Positions 19,781 to 29,884 of a stretch of DNA of 64,000 nucleotides are shown piece after piece (within the stretch, counting starts at the first letter, position 1; each line of letters begins with the position of its first letter). This DNA is from Corynebacterium afermentans subsp. afermentans (GTDB lineage Bacteria > Actinomycetota > Actinomycetes > Mycobacteriales > Mycobacteriaceae), in NCBI RefSeq assembly GCF_030408355.1, contig NZ_CP046606.1, positions 1,240,001-1,304,000 of the forward strand. The letters are read 5' to 3'. A program made the position numbers and the translations under genes. The notes below the pieces were generated by a model. The model searched no databases and was not told where the DNA came from. It was given only the letters and a program-made list of their open reading frames with translations.

Positions 19781-20233
19781 CAAGGTGAAAGATATACCAC
19801 CAAGGGCTCTCAGGAATCGGTATTGAAGGAGTTCTACCGTGGTACCCAAGGTGTTTACGTCGGTAACGGTGAGCGGATGCCCAAACACGAGCTGGGACTA
19901 CAACGCGACCAAGGAAGGTGGCTCCTCGACCGTTTATGAGTGACCCAGAGGTATTCTTACCCACGGAACGTTTACGGATCCTTGCATTAATGAGCCTGTT
20001 TTCGGCCGTCTAGTCAGTTTTTGTGCACCTGCTTTCCTGCAGGATTGTCGTGGCGGGTCGCACGCTACTTTCGCTTTGGGCGGCTGCATGGGTGTAGTCA
20101 AACACCGCCTGAGAGTGCTTCCGGCCCAGCTACGAGGGCCCTGACTTTTTGGCGCTGCGTCGCCCTGACAGAAGAAGAAACCTGCGCCGGTCAGATGTGT
20201 TCGCTTCTATGCGGAGGGCAACACTGTGAATGA
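19781..20233 (+). pseudogene. Decayed copy of merR 3' end and the following membrane-protein gene
   Basis: Bases 19781-19840 align with the 3' end of the merR gene (21541-21605): AAGGTGAAAGATATACC against CAGGTGAAGGATCTTCC. Bases about 19850-20230 align with 21640-22196: the relic frame reads HELGLQRDQGRW where the intact gene has FELGLYRDLGRW, and later DNA shares CACCTGCTTT...GCAGGATTG and GCGTTCGCTTCTA-like blocks. Stops, frameshifts and a deletion of roughly 150-175 bases (equivalent to about 21950-22123) break it. The 5' part of this merR copy is missing; the membrane protein/phospholipase segment lies in its place. Confidence 0.75.
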
Positions 20234-20388
20234 TTAGCGTTTCTTGCCCACCGCAAACCAGGCGACCCAGCCCAGGGTGTTGACTGCGCCAATCACGGGC
20301 GTCCACAGCCACTTCGGCCCCCGGACACGCTTGGAGTTGGTGCGCGCCAGGTTGCGTAGCGCAAACGCCTTGCCGGCGGTGTCGATGG
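20234..20388 (-). pseudogene. 3' half of a PLDc_N-like gene (truncated copy of 22194-22439)
   Basis: The minus strand encodes [20 protein letters not shown] and the rest of the C-terminal 51 residues, identical to the intact copy at 22194-22439 except for one Asn/Asp change. About 16 of 153 bases differ, nearly all at silent positions. The N-terminal 30 codons are missing: at the TGG of 20386-20388 the sequence switches to the UPF0210 copy. Confidence 0.85.
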
Positions 20389-20888
20389 CGCACGTGCTCG
20401 AGCGCATGGGCCTGGACCAGGTGGGCACGCACGGGACGACCGCTGCGTTGGCGCTGCTCAACGACGCCGTGAAAAAGGGCGGCATGATGGCCTGCTCCCG
20501 CGTCGGCGGACTGTCCGGCTCGTTCATCCCCGTCTCCGAGGACAAGGGCATGATCGACGCGGTTCATAGCGGCGCGATCTCCATGGACAAGCTCGAGGCG
20601 ATGACCTCGATCTGTTCCGTCGGTTTCGATATGATCGCCATCCCCGGCGACACCTCCGCCGAGCTCATCGCGGGCATGATCGCCGACGAAGCCGCGATCG
20701 GCATGATGAACCACAAGACCACCGCCTCTCGCCTCATTCCGGTGCCCGGCACCAAGCCCGGCGACGAAGTGAACTTCGGCGGCCTGCTCGGCTACGCACC
20801 GGTGATTCCGGTGAACACGGTGGGCAACGACGAGTTCATCCACCGCGGCGGGTTCATCCCCGCGCCGGTGCACGGGTTCAGGAACTAG
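20386..20888 (+). pseudogene. Duplicated 3' end of the UPF0210 gene
   Basis: 503 bases equivalent to 18059-18561, encoding the C-terminal 167 residues of UPF0210 including the HGFRN end. There are eleven base differences and one residue change (Ile to Val in PVNTV). Nine of the eleven fall in the last 130 bases. It has no start signal of its own and is fused head-on to the truncated PLDc_N-like copy. An open frame from 20244 through it exists, but its first 50 codons are the antisense of the other gene. Confidence 0.9.
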
Positions 20889-20891
20889 TGC

Positions 20892-20922
20892 TTGACCCTC
20901 ACACGATGTGAGGGTTTAAGTT
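20892..20922 (+). promoter_or_regulatory. MerR-type promoter with 19-base spacer and dyad operator
   Basis: -35 TTGACC (20892-20897), exactly 19 bases, then -10 TAAGTT (20917-20922). Spanning most of the spacer is a perfect 9-base inverted repeat ACCCTCACA-CGA-TGTGAGGGT (20895-20915). The long spacer with a central dyad is the hallmark of promoters that MerR proteins twist into an active form. The GTG start follows 7 bases after the -10. Confidence 0.85.
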
Positions 20923-20929
20923 TTGGTGC

Positions 20930-21613
20930 GTGAAGATTTCAGACGTGGCTGCGGCAGCCGGCTGCTCCGTCCGTTCGGTGCGCCACCTGCACGAACGCGG
21001 AGTTGTGCCAGAACCTGCGCGGACAAGCGGCAACTACCGCGACTACTCCGTCAGCGATCTAGTGGCGGTGATTCGGGCGCGTGCGCTTATCGACGCCGGT
21101 GTTCCAGTCGCCGACATCGAACGTGAAGACGCAGTACAACGTTCAATTGCCATGTTGGACGGCCACATCGCCCATCTGGAGAGACAGCGGTCGCGGCTGC
21201 TGGCTATCGCGGAGGCGCCCGCCGGGTGCCCGCGCGATATTAGCGACAAACTTGCGGATGTGATCGACGATGCTGCGCTGCTGCAGATAGAGCTCGATTC
21301 CTGGGACCTCATGGCGCTCACTGGCGTCGCGACCGAGGCGACGTGGGCGCAGCTCAGGGCAAACCTCAAGGATGCTTCCTGTGTGGAGGCGGCGCGTAAG
21401 TCCGTCAATGTGTGGGGTGAGCTTCGGGCAATGCATTCACGGGATGTCGATGTTCCGCAGATTTCGGCTACGCTCTCGGCACTCTTTGCACGCGGAATTA
21501 TGCGAGACGTCCTCCCTACCCTGCGGCAGGGTTCCGTCCCGCTCCAGGTGAAGGATCTTCCCACCCGGGGCGCCCAGCGGGTGGTGTTGGAGGAGCTCAC
21601 CCGTGGCATCTAG
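20930..21613 (+). CDS. MerR-family transcriptional regulator
   Basis: 227 residues from GTG 20930, probably leaderless. Residues 1-70 form a winged helix: MKISDVAAAAGCSVRSVRHL, then a YRDYSVSDLVAVIRA wing. A long dimerisation helix follows (about 72-100, MLDGHIAHLERQRSRLLAI). The C-terminal 120 residues are an unassigned effector domain with Cys77-independent, mostly helical character; no metal-binding Cys cluster is evident, so a small organic ligand is more likely. It should control its own promoter through the dyad at 20895-20915 and hence the overlapping membrane-protein gene. A decayed second copy of its 3' end lies at 19781-19840. Confidence 0.9.
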   Translation: MKISDVAAAAGCSVRSVRHLHERGVVPEPARTSGNYRDYSVSDLVAVIRARALIDAGVPVADIEREDAVQRSIAMLDGHIAHLERQRSRLLAIAEAPAGCPRDISDKLADVIDDAALLQIELDSWDLMALTGVATEATWAQLRANLKDASCVEAARKSVNVWGELRAMHSRDVDVPQISATLSALFARGIMRDVLPTLRQGSVPLQVKDLPTRGAQRVVLEELTRGI

Positions 21614-22193
21614 AGCGATAACGTTGCTGAAGAAGCACCCTGCATACCGGGTAGCGAAGTTCGAACTGGGGCTGTACCGCGACTTGGGACGGTGGATCCG
21701 TGGACGCTGTCTCGTGCCCGATAGCGCGTCGCCGCTCCCCCATCCACCTGGGCGGTTGCAGATGCTTGGCTTTGTCACCGCAGTTTTGGCCATTGAGATG
21801 GTTGTTGCGCACCTGCTTTTGCCCGCAGGATTGGTGCGGCTGGTAGCGCTACTGCTTTCGCTCTGGGCTGTTGTGTGGGTGTGGTCGCTCATCGCCGGAG
21901 AACGTATCCGGCCAAGCTACGAGGGGCCTGACGCCCTGGTTCTGCGCCGCGGGAGAACGGTGTTCGCCGAGGTGCCTGCGTTGCTTGTGGCGCAGCGACG
22001 TACGGAGAGGACCTTTGCCTCTGACATCGAAATTGAGGGCAATACCCTGACCGTCGGTGGCTCCGGCGGGACCGACACACTCCTCGAGCTCAGCGAGCCT
22101 ATAGAGGCCGCGGGTGACCGCTATCCCTGGCAGAAAGCGAAAACCGCGCCGGTAACACGCGTTCGCTTCTACGCGGGGCAGCGTGGTCTGTAG
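21603..22193 (+). CDS. Hypothetical membrane protein co-transcribed with merR
   Basis: 196 residues from GTG 21603, overlapping the merR stop by 11 bases, so translation is probably coupled. A basic N-terminus (about 1-36) precedes two hydrophobic segments at about 54-72 and 74-98 (RLVALLLSLWAVVWVWSLIAG), then a cytoplasmic beta-rich domain of about 95 residues. No family recognised. It is likely the effector under MerR control. A decayed copy is at 19850-20230. Confidence 0.75.
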   Translation: MASRAITLLKKHPAYRVAKFELGLYRDLGRWIRGRCLVPDSASPLPHPPGRLQMLGFVTAVLAIEMVVAHLLLPAGLVRLVALLLSLWAVVWVWSLIAGERIRPSYEGPDALVLRRGRTVFAEVPALLVAQRRTERTFASDIEIEGNTLTVGGSGGTDTLLELSEPIEAAGDRYPWQKAKTAPVTRVRFYAGQRGL

Positions 22194-22439
22194 CTAGCGC
22201 TTCTTGCCCACCGCGAACCAGGCGACCCAGCCCAGGGTGTTGACTGCGCCGATTACCGGGGTCCACAGCCACTTCGGGCCCCGGACGCGCTTAGAGTTGG
22301 TGCGTGCGAGGTCGCGCAACGCGAAGGCCTTGCCGGCGGTGTCGATGGTGGCGAGCACGCCGGCGAGGGTCTTCTGGTCGGAGGACAGTCCGTTCCAGGC
22401 GTCCCGGATGGTGTCGATGATCTCGTTGTTTCTTGCCAT
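22194..22439 (-). CDS. Small PLDc_N-like membrane protein
   Basis: 81 residues. The C-terminal half [19 protein letters not shown] plus [10 protein letters not shown] resembles the phospholipase D nuclease N-terminal (PLDc_N) membrane segment: a basic stretch, W/P-containing helix and a basic end. The N-terminal 35 residues are soluble and helical. Such stand-alone proteins are common in actinobacteria and their role is unknown. It is convergent with the membrane-protein gene, with adjoining stops. A truncated copy lies at 20234-20388. Confidence 0.7.
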   Translation of the reverse strand: MARNNEIIDTIRDAWNGLSSDQKTLAGVLATIDTAGKAFALRDLARTNSKRVRGPKWLWTPVIGAVNTLGWVAWFAVGKKR

Positions 22440-22586
22440 ATTGCGAGTGTAGCGGGCTGGTTTCGGGGTCCACGTTTCGTCCGTCGATAAGCAAGATGCT
22501 CACTATGATCGACAAACTCTTGTGCGGTTTGCGTTTCGGTTTGTACGTTCAATGCAACGAAATTTCCGAGCCGGAGGGGTTAGAAA

Positions 22587-23450
22587 ATGGGTCGCCACAA
22601 GCTTCTGCACGTCATCACCGAACGCGTCAATTGCGCACCACGGGGAATCACATTCGCATCAAACATCATGCAGTTCGAGTGGATCCTCGGTGAAATTTTT
22701 GCGCACAAGATCGATACAAACGATCCGTACCGAGCCTTGGGGCAGGCGCTGACTTGGGTGTTCCGGTGGAACTCGACACCACCCAATACGGACGTCAGCG
22801 GCGAACTCCTCGAGGTTGAAAGCGAGGAATACCTGACACTCGATTACGCCCGGGGTGAGGTGACGTTGCAATTGGATGGGACGCCGAAGATGCGCTGCGC
22901 GCTGACACCAGAAAACGTACGCCCCCTTTTCCAGATGGTGTGGGACCACAACGAACCTGACCCGTACAGCGAGACTCCGCAGTTCCCGAAGCGGTCGCTG
23001 GTGCGGCTGGTTTGCGAACGAAGCGGAGCGGTCGGCTCCGGCATCGACGTCTTCTACCCCATCTGCGGCGAGGAACGGATTAGGGGGTTTCTGCCCGGGA
23101 TTCTTTTGGGCCAGACAGTCGATTCCCTCCTCTCCAATCTCTGGCTTGTTGGGGAGCTAGACGCCCTGGTGCAGCCGTTTCAGGACCAGGTAATTGGCGA
23201 CGAGTATGACGCGACGACCCCACCGCTACGCGAGGTGGATTGCCCGATGTTGACCGTTGATGTCCCCAACGAGTCGCTGCGGTTGAGCTCCTCTAACGGT
23301 GAGCTGGTCATGGTTACGGACTTCACGGAGGAGGCTGTAGAGCGCGTGCAGGCAGAGTTCGAACGGTTGGTGGATCCCTGGGCGCGGCCTCGTGCGCTTG
23401 CAAGTTCACATCCCGACTATGAGCTTTGGGCCGGCGATTCACCGTTCTAG
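22587..23450 (+). CDS. Orphan protein of unknown function
   Basis: 287 residues from ATG 22587 with GGAGGGG 8 bases upstream. It is soluble, acidic and has no signal peptide or membrane helix. Features that can be seen: an N-terminal MGRHKLLHVITERVN, a YLTLDYARGEVTLQL strand pair, and a C-terminal acidic helix before WARPRALASSHPDYELW. I recognise no family. Its upstream region (22440-22586) holds a copy of CGTCGATARGC at 22492-22502. It may belong to the accessory segment. Confidence 0.65.
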   Translation: MGRHKLLHVITERVNCAPRGITFASNIMQFEWILGEIFAHKIDTNDPYRALGQALTWVFRWNSTPPNTDVSGELLEVESEEYLTLDYARGEVTLQLDGTPKMRCALTPENVRPLFQMVWDHNEPDPYSETPQFPKRSLVRLVCERSGAVGSGIDVFYPICGEERIRGFLPGILLGQTVDSLLSNLWLVGELDALVQPFQDQVIGDEYDATTPPLREVDCPMLTVDVPNESLRLSSSNGELVMVTDFTEEAVERVQAEFERLVDPWARPRALASSHPDYELWAGDSPF

Positions 23451-23453
23451 AAA

Positions 23454-23469
23454 TGTGATACTGATTACA
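23454..23469. promoter_or_regulatory. Weak GlxR-like site upstream of the HNH gene
   Basis: TGTGA-TACTGA-TTACA differs from TGTGA-N6-TCACA at one of ten bases. It lies 109 bases upstream of the DUF222/HNH start. The right half overlaps ATTACACT, a possible -10. Confidence 0.3.
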
Positions 23470-23577
23470 CTTTCTTTCCCTATGTTTGCCCCACTGGACA
23501 TAGAGAGAGTTTATGTCGACGCGATTTGTATGTTGATCGTAAACGTATTCGATTAAAGGGTTGTAAAGGAGGGTGAA

Positions 23578-25197
23578 ATGGCGACTGACCTGCGGAAGCA
23601 CGTCGACACGATCACCCATGCCCTCCTGGCCATAAAAGACCTTTGTGCGGAACCTGAAGCGGTTTCGTTCGAGGAGGTCCGCGCGGACTTCGAGCGTCTC
23701 GAAGCTGCGTTTAATGTCAAGGCGACACTGGATGCACTGTTCGCCTACGTGTGCGAGCGTGACGACGCTGGCCGCGTCGTCGGCTCGAAGCACGCCAATC
23801 AGTACTTGCAGAAGAAGCTGGGGCTTGAACCTAAAGACGCATACGACCGTCTCGCCCGGGGCCGGGATTACTACGGCGAGCCCGAGGTCGAGGATGATCC
23901 TGCAACCGATCTGTTCGATTATGGGGCTGATGACACGCCCGAGGATTCTGCGGCTGAGGCCGCGCGGGAGGAGGCGGCACGGGCGGCTGCCCGCGAGGCT
24001 GCCCGTGCGGAGGCGCGGCGCAAGCAAGAGGAGGCCCGCCGTGCCGCCGAGCGCGTGAACGCCGAAAAGCAGCGCGTGATCCGTCAAGAGCTGGACAAGC
24101 TTGTCGGGGATGCGAAGGGAGCGCGTGCCCGTCTCCAGGCGGACGCGCTCGCGGAGGCGCCTAAACGGACAGTGAAGGATCTGCGCGCCACCGTGCGACG
24201 CTGGGTGGAGCAGGAGAACCGCAAGCACGTCGAGCCCACGAACCCGAACGCCGGGATGGAAAACCGTGGCCTGCACATCGGTGGTCAGCGCGCGGACGGG
24301 ACGTGCCGGATAACCATCGATGCTGTGGCCTCCGATTCGGCCCTGTTTAAGGCGCTGACCGACAAGGGGTTGTCGCCCAACTCGAACCTGCCCGAGGGCG
24401 TGGAGGATTACCGCACGCCCTCGCAACGCTTGTACGACCAGTTCTCGGAGATACTCAAGCATTACGACGCCTGCGAGAAACCGACCGGCGGCGGTTGCGC
24501 GTCCGTGGTTGTGTCGGTGACATTAGACGAACTGGCGGAGGCCGATCCGACCACGAAGTTCGCCACCAACACCGGCATCGAGCTCGACGCGTTCGACCTC
24601 GTGCGATTGGGCATGGACGGAACATCAGACTTCGTGCTTACTGTCGACGACGTAACGTCGATGCCGTTAAACCTGTACCGGACGCGACGATTGGCGTCAC
24701 TGGCGCAGCGGATTACGTTGCTTGCGGTCCAGGGCGTGTGTGCCTGGACCGGCTGCACCGCCCCACTCACAGAGACGGAGATCCACCACATCACGTCGTG
24801 GCTGCAGGGCGGCGACACCAACATCGACAACCTCACAGCGCTGTGCCGGACTCACCACCGCTGCAACAACGACTTCAAAGACCACAGAAACAACACCAGT
24901 CACATGGATGTGGACCCGACAACGGGTCGAGCCGGAGTAAAGGAACCCGGGTGTGCAACGTTGCAGTTCAACCATGCGGATGCGGCCGAACATTCGGCGG
25001 TGAATCGCCTGCGAAAGCGGCACCGGCAGCGAGATCGAGCGACCGTGCCCGATCCGGGTGGCGGTGTCTCCCCACCGGAAACCCGAATACCACCGGAATC
25101 ACCTGTACCACCAAACCCACCGGATCCTCCGCCCCCGCGCGGGCCGGTGGAGCCCCCGCCATGGGCGAAGGGGCAAGACCCGTACCCGCCGTTCTAG
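23578..25197 (+). CDS. DUF222/HNH endonuclease domain protein (13E12-type)
   Basis: 539 residues with an AAAGGAGG ribosome-binding site. The N-terminal half is DUF222-like but interrupted by a long Ala/Glu/Arg coiled coil (about 122-185). A central conserved domain follows. The HNH motif is at about 395-440: Cys in WTGCTAPLTETEIHHI, then HHRCNND with the final catalytic and zinc residues, so the nuclease core looks intact. The C-terminal 35 residues are Pro-rich (PPNPPDPPPPRG), probably disordered. This family is multicopy in mycobacteria and corynebacteria, often near mobile DNA; the cellular role is unsettled. Confidence 0.88.
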   Translation: MATDLRKHVDTITHALLAIKDLCAEPEAVSFEEVRADFERLEAAFNVKATLDALFAYVCERDDAGRVVGSKHANQYLQKKLGLEPKDAYDRLARGRDYYGEPEVEDDPATDLFDYGADDTPEDSAAEAAREEAARAAAREAARAEARRKQEEARRAAERVNAEKQRVIRQELDKLVGDAKGARARLQADALAEAPKRTVKDLRATVRRWVEQENRKHVEPTNPNAGMENRGLHIGGQRADGTCRITIDAVASDSALFKALTDKGLSPNSNLPEGVEDYRTPSQRLYDQFSEILKHYDACEKPTGGGCASVVVSVTLDELAEADPTTKFATNTGIELDAFDLVRLGMDGTSDFVLTVDDVTSMPLNLYRTRRLASLAQRITLLAVQGVCAWTGCTAPLTETEIHHITSWLQGGDTNIDNLTALCRTHHRCNNDFKDHRNNTSHMDVDPTTGRAGVKEPGCATLQFNHADAAEHSAVNRLRKRHRQRDRATVPDPGGGVSPPETRIPPESPVPPNPPDPPPPRGPVEPPPWAKGQDPYPPF

Positions 25198-25222
25198 ATG
25201 CGCCCACCTGGTCGGTGGCTGG

Positions 25223-26851
25223 TTAGGCGAGCTCGACGATCTCCATGTACTCGTCGCTCCACATGTCCTCGTCGCCCTCGGGCATGATGATGACCCGCTC
25301 CGGCTCGAGCGCGCGCACCGCGCCCGGGTCGTGGGTGACCAGGACGACGGCACCCGTGTAGGTCTTCAGCGCGTCGAGAACCTGCTCGCGGGATTGGGGG
25401 TCGAGGTTGTTGGTGGGTTCGTCGAGCAGCAGCACGTTCGCTCGCGAGGAGACGAGGGTGGCCAGCGCGAGGCGGGTCTTCTCGCCGCCCGAGAGGGTGC
25501 CGGCGGGCTGTTCGAGCTTGTCGCCCGAGAACATGAAGGCGCCAAGCAGGCCGCGCAGGTCCTGCTGGCCGGCGTCGGGGCAGGCCTCGATGATGTTCTC
25601 CCAGACGCTCTTGTCGCCGTCGATGGTGTCGTGCTCCTGGGCGAAGTAGCCGATCTTCAGCCCGTGGCCCGAGACCACGCCGCCCTCGCCGTCGGTGCGC
25701 TCTACCCCGGCGAGCAGCTTGAGCAGGGTGGTCTTGCCGGCGCCGTTGGTGCCCAGCACGACCACGCGCGAGCCCTTGTCCACCGCCAAGTCCACTCCCG
25801 CGAAGACCTCGAGGGATCCGTACATCTTGGTCAAGCCCTTGCCGAACAGCGGGGTTTTGCCGCACGGCGCCGGCTCCGGGAAGGAGATGGAGGCGACCTT
25901 GTCGGCCACCCGGACCTCGTCGAGCTCCCCTATCATGCGCTCGGCGCGCGCCATCATCTGCTTCGCGGCCGATGCCTTCGTGGCCTTCGCGCCCAACTTT
26001 GCGGCCTGCTTCTGCAAGGCTGAGGCCTTCTTCTCGGCGTTGGCGCGCTCGCGGCGGCGCCGGGCCTCGTCGAGGGCGCGGGCATCCTTGTACTTGGAAA
26101 AGCCCATGTTGTACACGTCAGCTTCGGCGCGCACCGCGTCCAGGAACCAGACCTTGTTGCACACCGCGTCAAGCAACTCGACGTCGTGGGAGATCATGAT
26201 CAGCCCGCCCTCGTGCTTGGACAGGAAGTTGCGCAGCCAGGAGATGGAGTCGGCGTCGAGGTGGTTGGTCGGCTCGTCGAGAAGCAGGGTGGTCTGCGAC
26301 TTGCCCGAACCCTGGCGCGAGGCGAACAGGATCTGGGCGAGCTCCACGCGGCGGCGCTGGCCGCCCGACAGGGTCTTCAGCTGCTGGTCCAGGATGCGCT
26401 CCGGCAGCCCAAGGTTGTCGCAGATCTGGGCCGCCTCCGCGTTGGCCTCGTAGCCGCCGAGCGCCTGGTAGCGCTCCTCAAGGCGGGAAAATTTCGCGAT
26501 GGCCTTGTCGCGCTCTTCGCCGTCCGTTTCCTCCATCAGCTTCTGCTGCTTGGCCATCGAGCGCTGGATCTGGTCCAGGCCGCGGGCCGAGAGCACACGG
26601 TCGCGGGCGGTCTGCTCGATGTCGCCCTCTTTGGAGTCCTGTGGGAGGTAGCCGATCTCGCCCGAGCGGGTCACCGAGCCGCCGTAGGGTTCGGTCTCCC
26701 CCGCCAGGATGCGCATCGTGGTGGTCTTGCCCGCGCCGTTGCGGCCGACAAGGCCGATGCGGTCGCCGGGTTGGACGCGGAGGTGCTGGCCGGGGGCGTC
26801 GAGAAGCGTGCGCGCGCCGACGCGGACCTCGAGATCATTGGTGACAATCAC
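25223..26851 (-). CDS. ABC-F type ATP-binding protein
   Basis: 542 residues with two nucleotide-binding domains and no membrane part. First P-loop GRNGAGKTT (36-44), signature LSGGQRRRVELAQ and LLLDEPTNHLD; second P-loop GTNGAGKTT (about 370), LSGGEKTRLALA and LLLDEPTNNLD. Between them is the charged P-site tRNA interaction linker (about 255-300, RRRRERANAEKK). Both catalytic Glu are present. ABC-F proteins act on the ribosome to relieve stalled translation or give drug resistance; this one resembles the housekeeping actinobacterial group. It is convergent with the HNH gene. Confidence 0.92.
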   Translation of the reverse strand: MIVTNDLEVRVGARTLLDAPGQHLRVQPGDRIGLVGRNGAGKTTTMRILAGETEPYGGSVTRSGEIGYLPQDSKEGDIEQTARDRVLSARGLDQIQRSMAKQQKLMEETDGEERDKAIAKFSRLEERYQALGGYEANAEAAQICDNLGLPERILDQQLKTLSGGQRRRVELAQILFASRQGSGKSQTTLLLDEPTNHLDADSISWLRNFLSKHEGGLIMISHDVELLDAVCNKVWFLDAVRAEADVYNMGFSKYKDARALDEARRRRERANAEKKASALQKQAAKLGAKATKASAAKQMMARAERMIGELDEVRVADKVASISFPEPAPCGKTPLFGKGLTKMYGSLEVFAGVDLAVDKGSRVVVLGTNGAGKTTLLKLLAGVERTDGEGGVVSGHGLKIGYFAQEHDTIDGDKSVWENIIEACPDAGQQDLRGLLGAFMFSGDKLEQPAGTLSGGEKTRLALATLVSSRANVLLLDEPTNNLDPQSREQVLDALKTYTGAVVLVTHDPGAVRALEPERVIIMPEGDEDMWSDEYMEIVELA

Positions 26852-26885
26852 GGGGAAACTGTATCAACAGCCCCCAAATCGGGAT

Positions 26886-26993
26886 CTACTTCTTCGAGAC
26901 TGCGCGCACGATCCAAATGATCAGCGCGACGATCATCGCAACCAGGCTGGCGGTACCGAGCAGGACCAAAATTTCAGCAAGCCCAAGGTTCAC
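26886..26993 (-). CDS. 35-residue single-span membrane protein
   Basis: GTG at 26993 preceded by GGGAGG at 6 bases, then 35 codons to TAG. The product starts MNLGLAEILVLLGT; a hydrophobic helix (about 8-28) runs into a basic end RAVSKK, giving an N-out, C-in topology. The good ribosome-binding site and clean helix argue for a real gene despite its size. It lies between the ABC-F gene and the suf terminator, and might be translated with the ABC-F gene, 34 bases downstream. Function unknown. Confidence 0.7.
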   Translation of the reverse strand: MNLGLAEILVLLGTASLVAMIVALIIWIVRAVSKK

Positions 26994-27018
26994 AACAATC
27001 CTCCCTCACAACGCGAAA

Positions 27019-27049
27019 ATCCCCCACAGGTTAACAACCTGGGGGGATT
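27019..27049 (-). terminator. Terminator of the suf operon
   Basis: Hairpin with AATCCCCC and GGGGGATT arms, extended by AGGTT/AACCT around a short loop. Read on the minus strand it follows the sufT stop by 12 bases and ends in ATTTT. Confidence 0.8.
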
Positions 27050-27061
27050 ACAAGAGGTGTT

Positions 27062-27436
27062 TTAGACCGCGAAACCGAGGGCGCGGAGCTGCTCGCGGCC
27101 CTCCTCGGTGATGAACTGCGGGCCCCACGGCGGCATCCAGACCCAATTCAGGTCCAGCTCGTCGACCGCGGTGTTGTTCACGACCGACAGGGTCGCCTGC
27201 TCCTCGATCACGTCAGTGAGCGGGCACGCCGGCGAGGTCAGCGTCATGTTGAGCACCGCGACGGTTTTGCCCTCGCGCTCCTCAATCCACAAGTCATAGA
27301 CCAGCCCCAGGTCAACCACGTTGATGCCCAGCTCCGGGTCGATCACGTCGTGGAGGTACTCCTCCACCTCGCCGATGAGCTTGAGCTGCTCTTCGGTCTG
27401 CTGCGGGCGCTCCGCCTGCTTGTCCGGTTCAGTCAT
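27062..27436 (-). CDS. sufT: SufT-type iron-sulfur assembly factor (DUF59/MIP18)
   Basis: 124 residues from ATG 27436, two bases after sufU. It contains the DUF59 pattern VIDPELGINVVDLGLVYDL and LTSPACPLTDVIEEQ, whose Cys is the conserved reactive residue, and ends with WVWMPPWGP. SufT-like proteins help maturation of Fe-S proteins downstream of the scaffold. It is the last gene of the operon, before the terminator at 27019-27049. The frame extends upstream to 27505, but that part overlaps sufU. Confidence 0.92.
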   Translation of the reverse strand: MTEPDKQAERPQQTEEQLKLIGEVEEYLHDVIDPELGINVVDLGLVYDLWIEEREGKTVAVLNMTLTSPACPLTDVIEEQATLSVVNNTAVDELDLNWVWMPPWGPQFITEEGREQLRALGFAV

Positions 27437-27438
27437 AG

Positions 27439-29872
<2,434 letters not shown>

Positions 29873-29884
29873 GTATTGCTCCTT

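Noticed and set aside
19839..19943. 34-codon frame with a good AAGGAG site
   Set aside because: The DNA aligns with the merR end and the start of the membrane gene at 21590-21700, in another frame, so it is part of the decayed copy.
20244..20888. A 214-residue gene ending in the UPF0210 C-terminus
   Set aside because: The first 50 codons are the antisense of the truncated PLDc_N-like gene; the frame is an accident of the duplication join.
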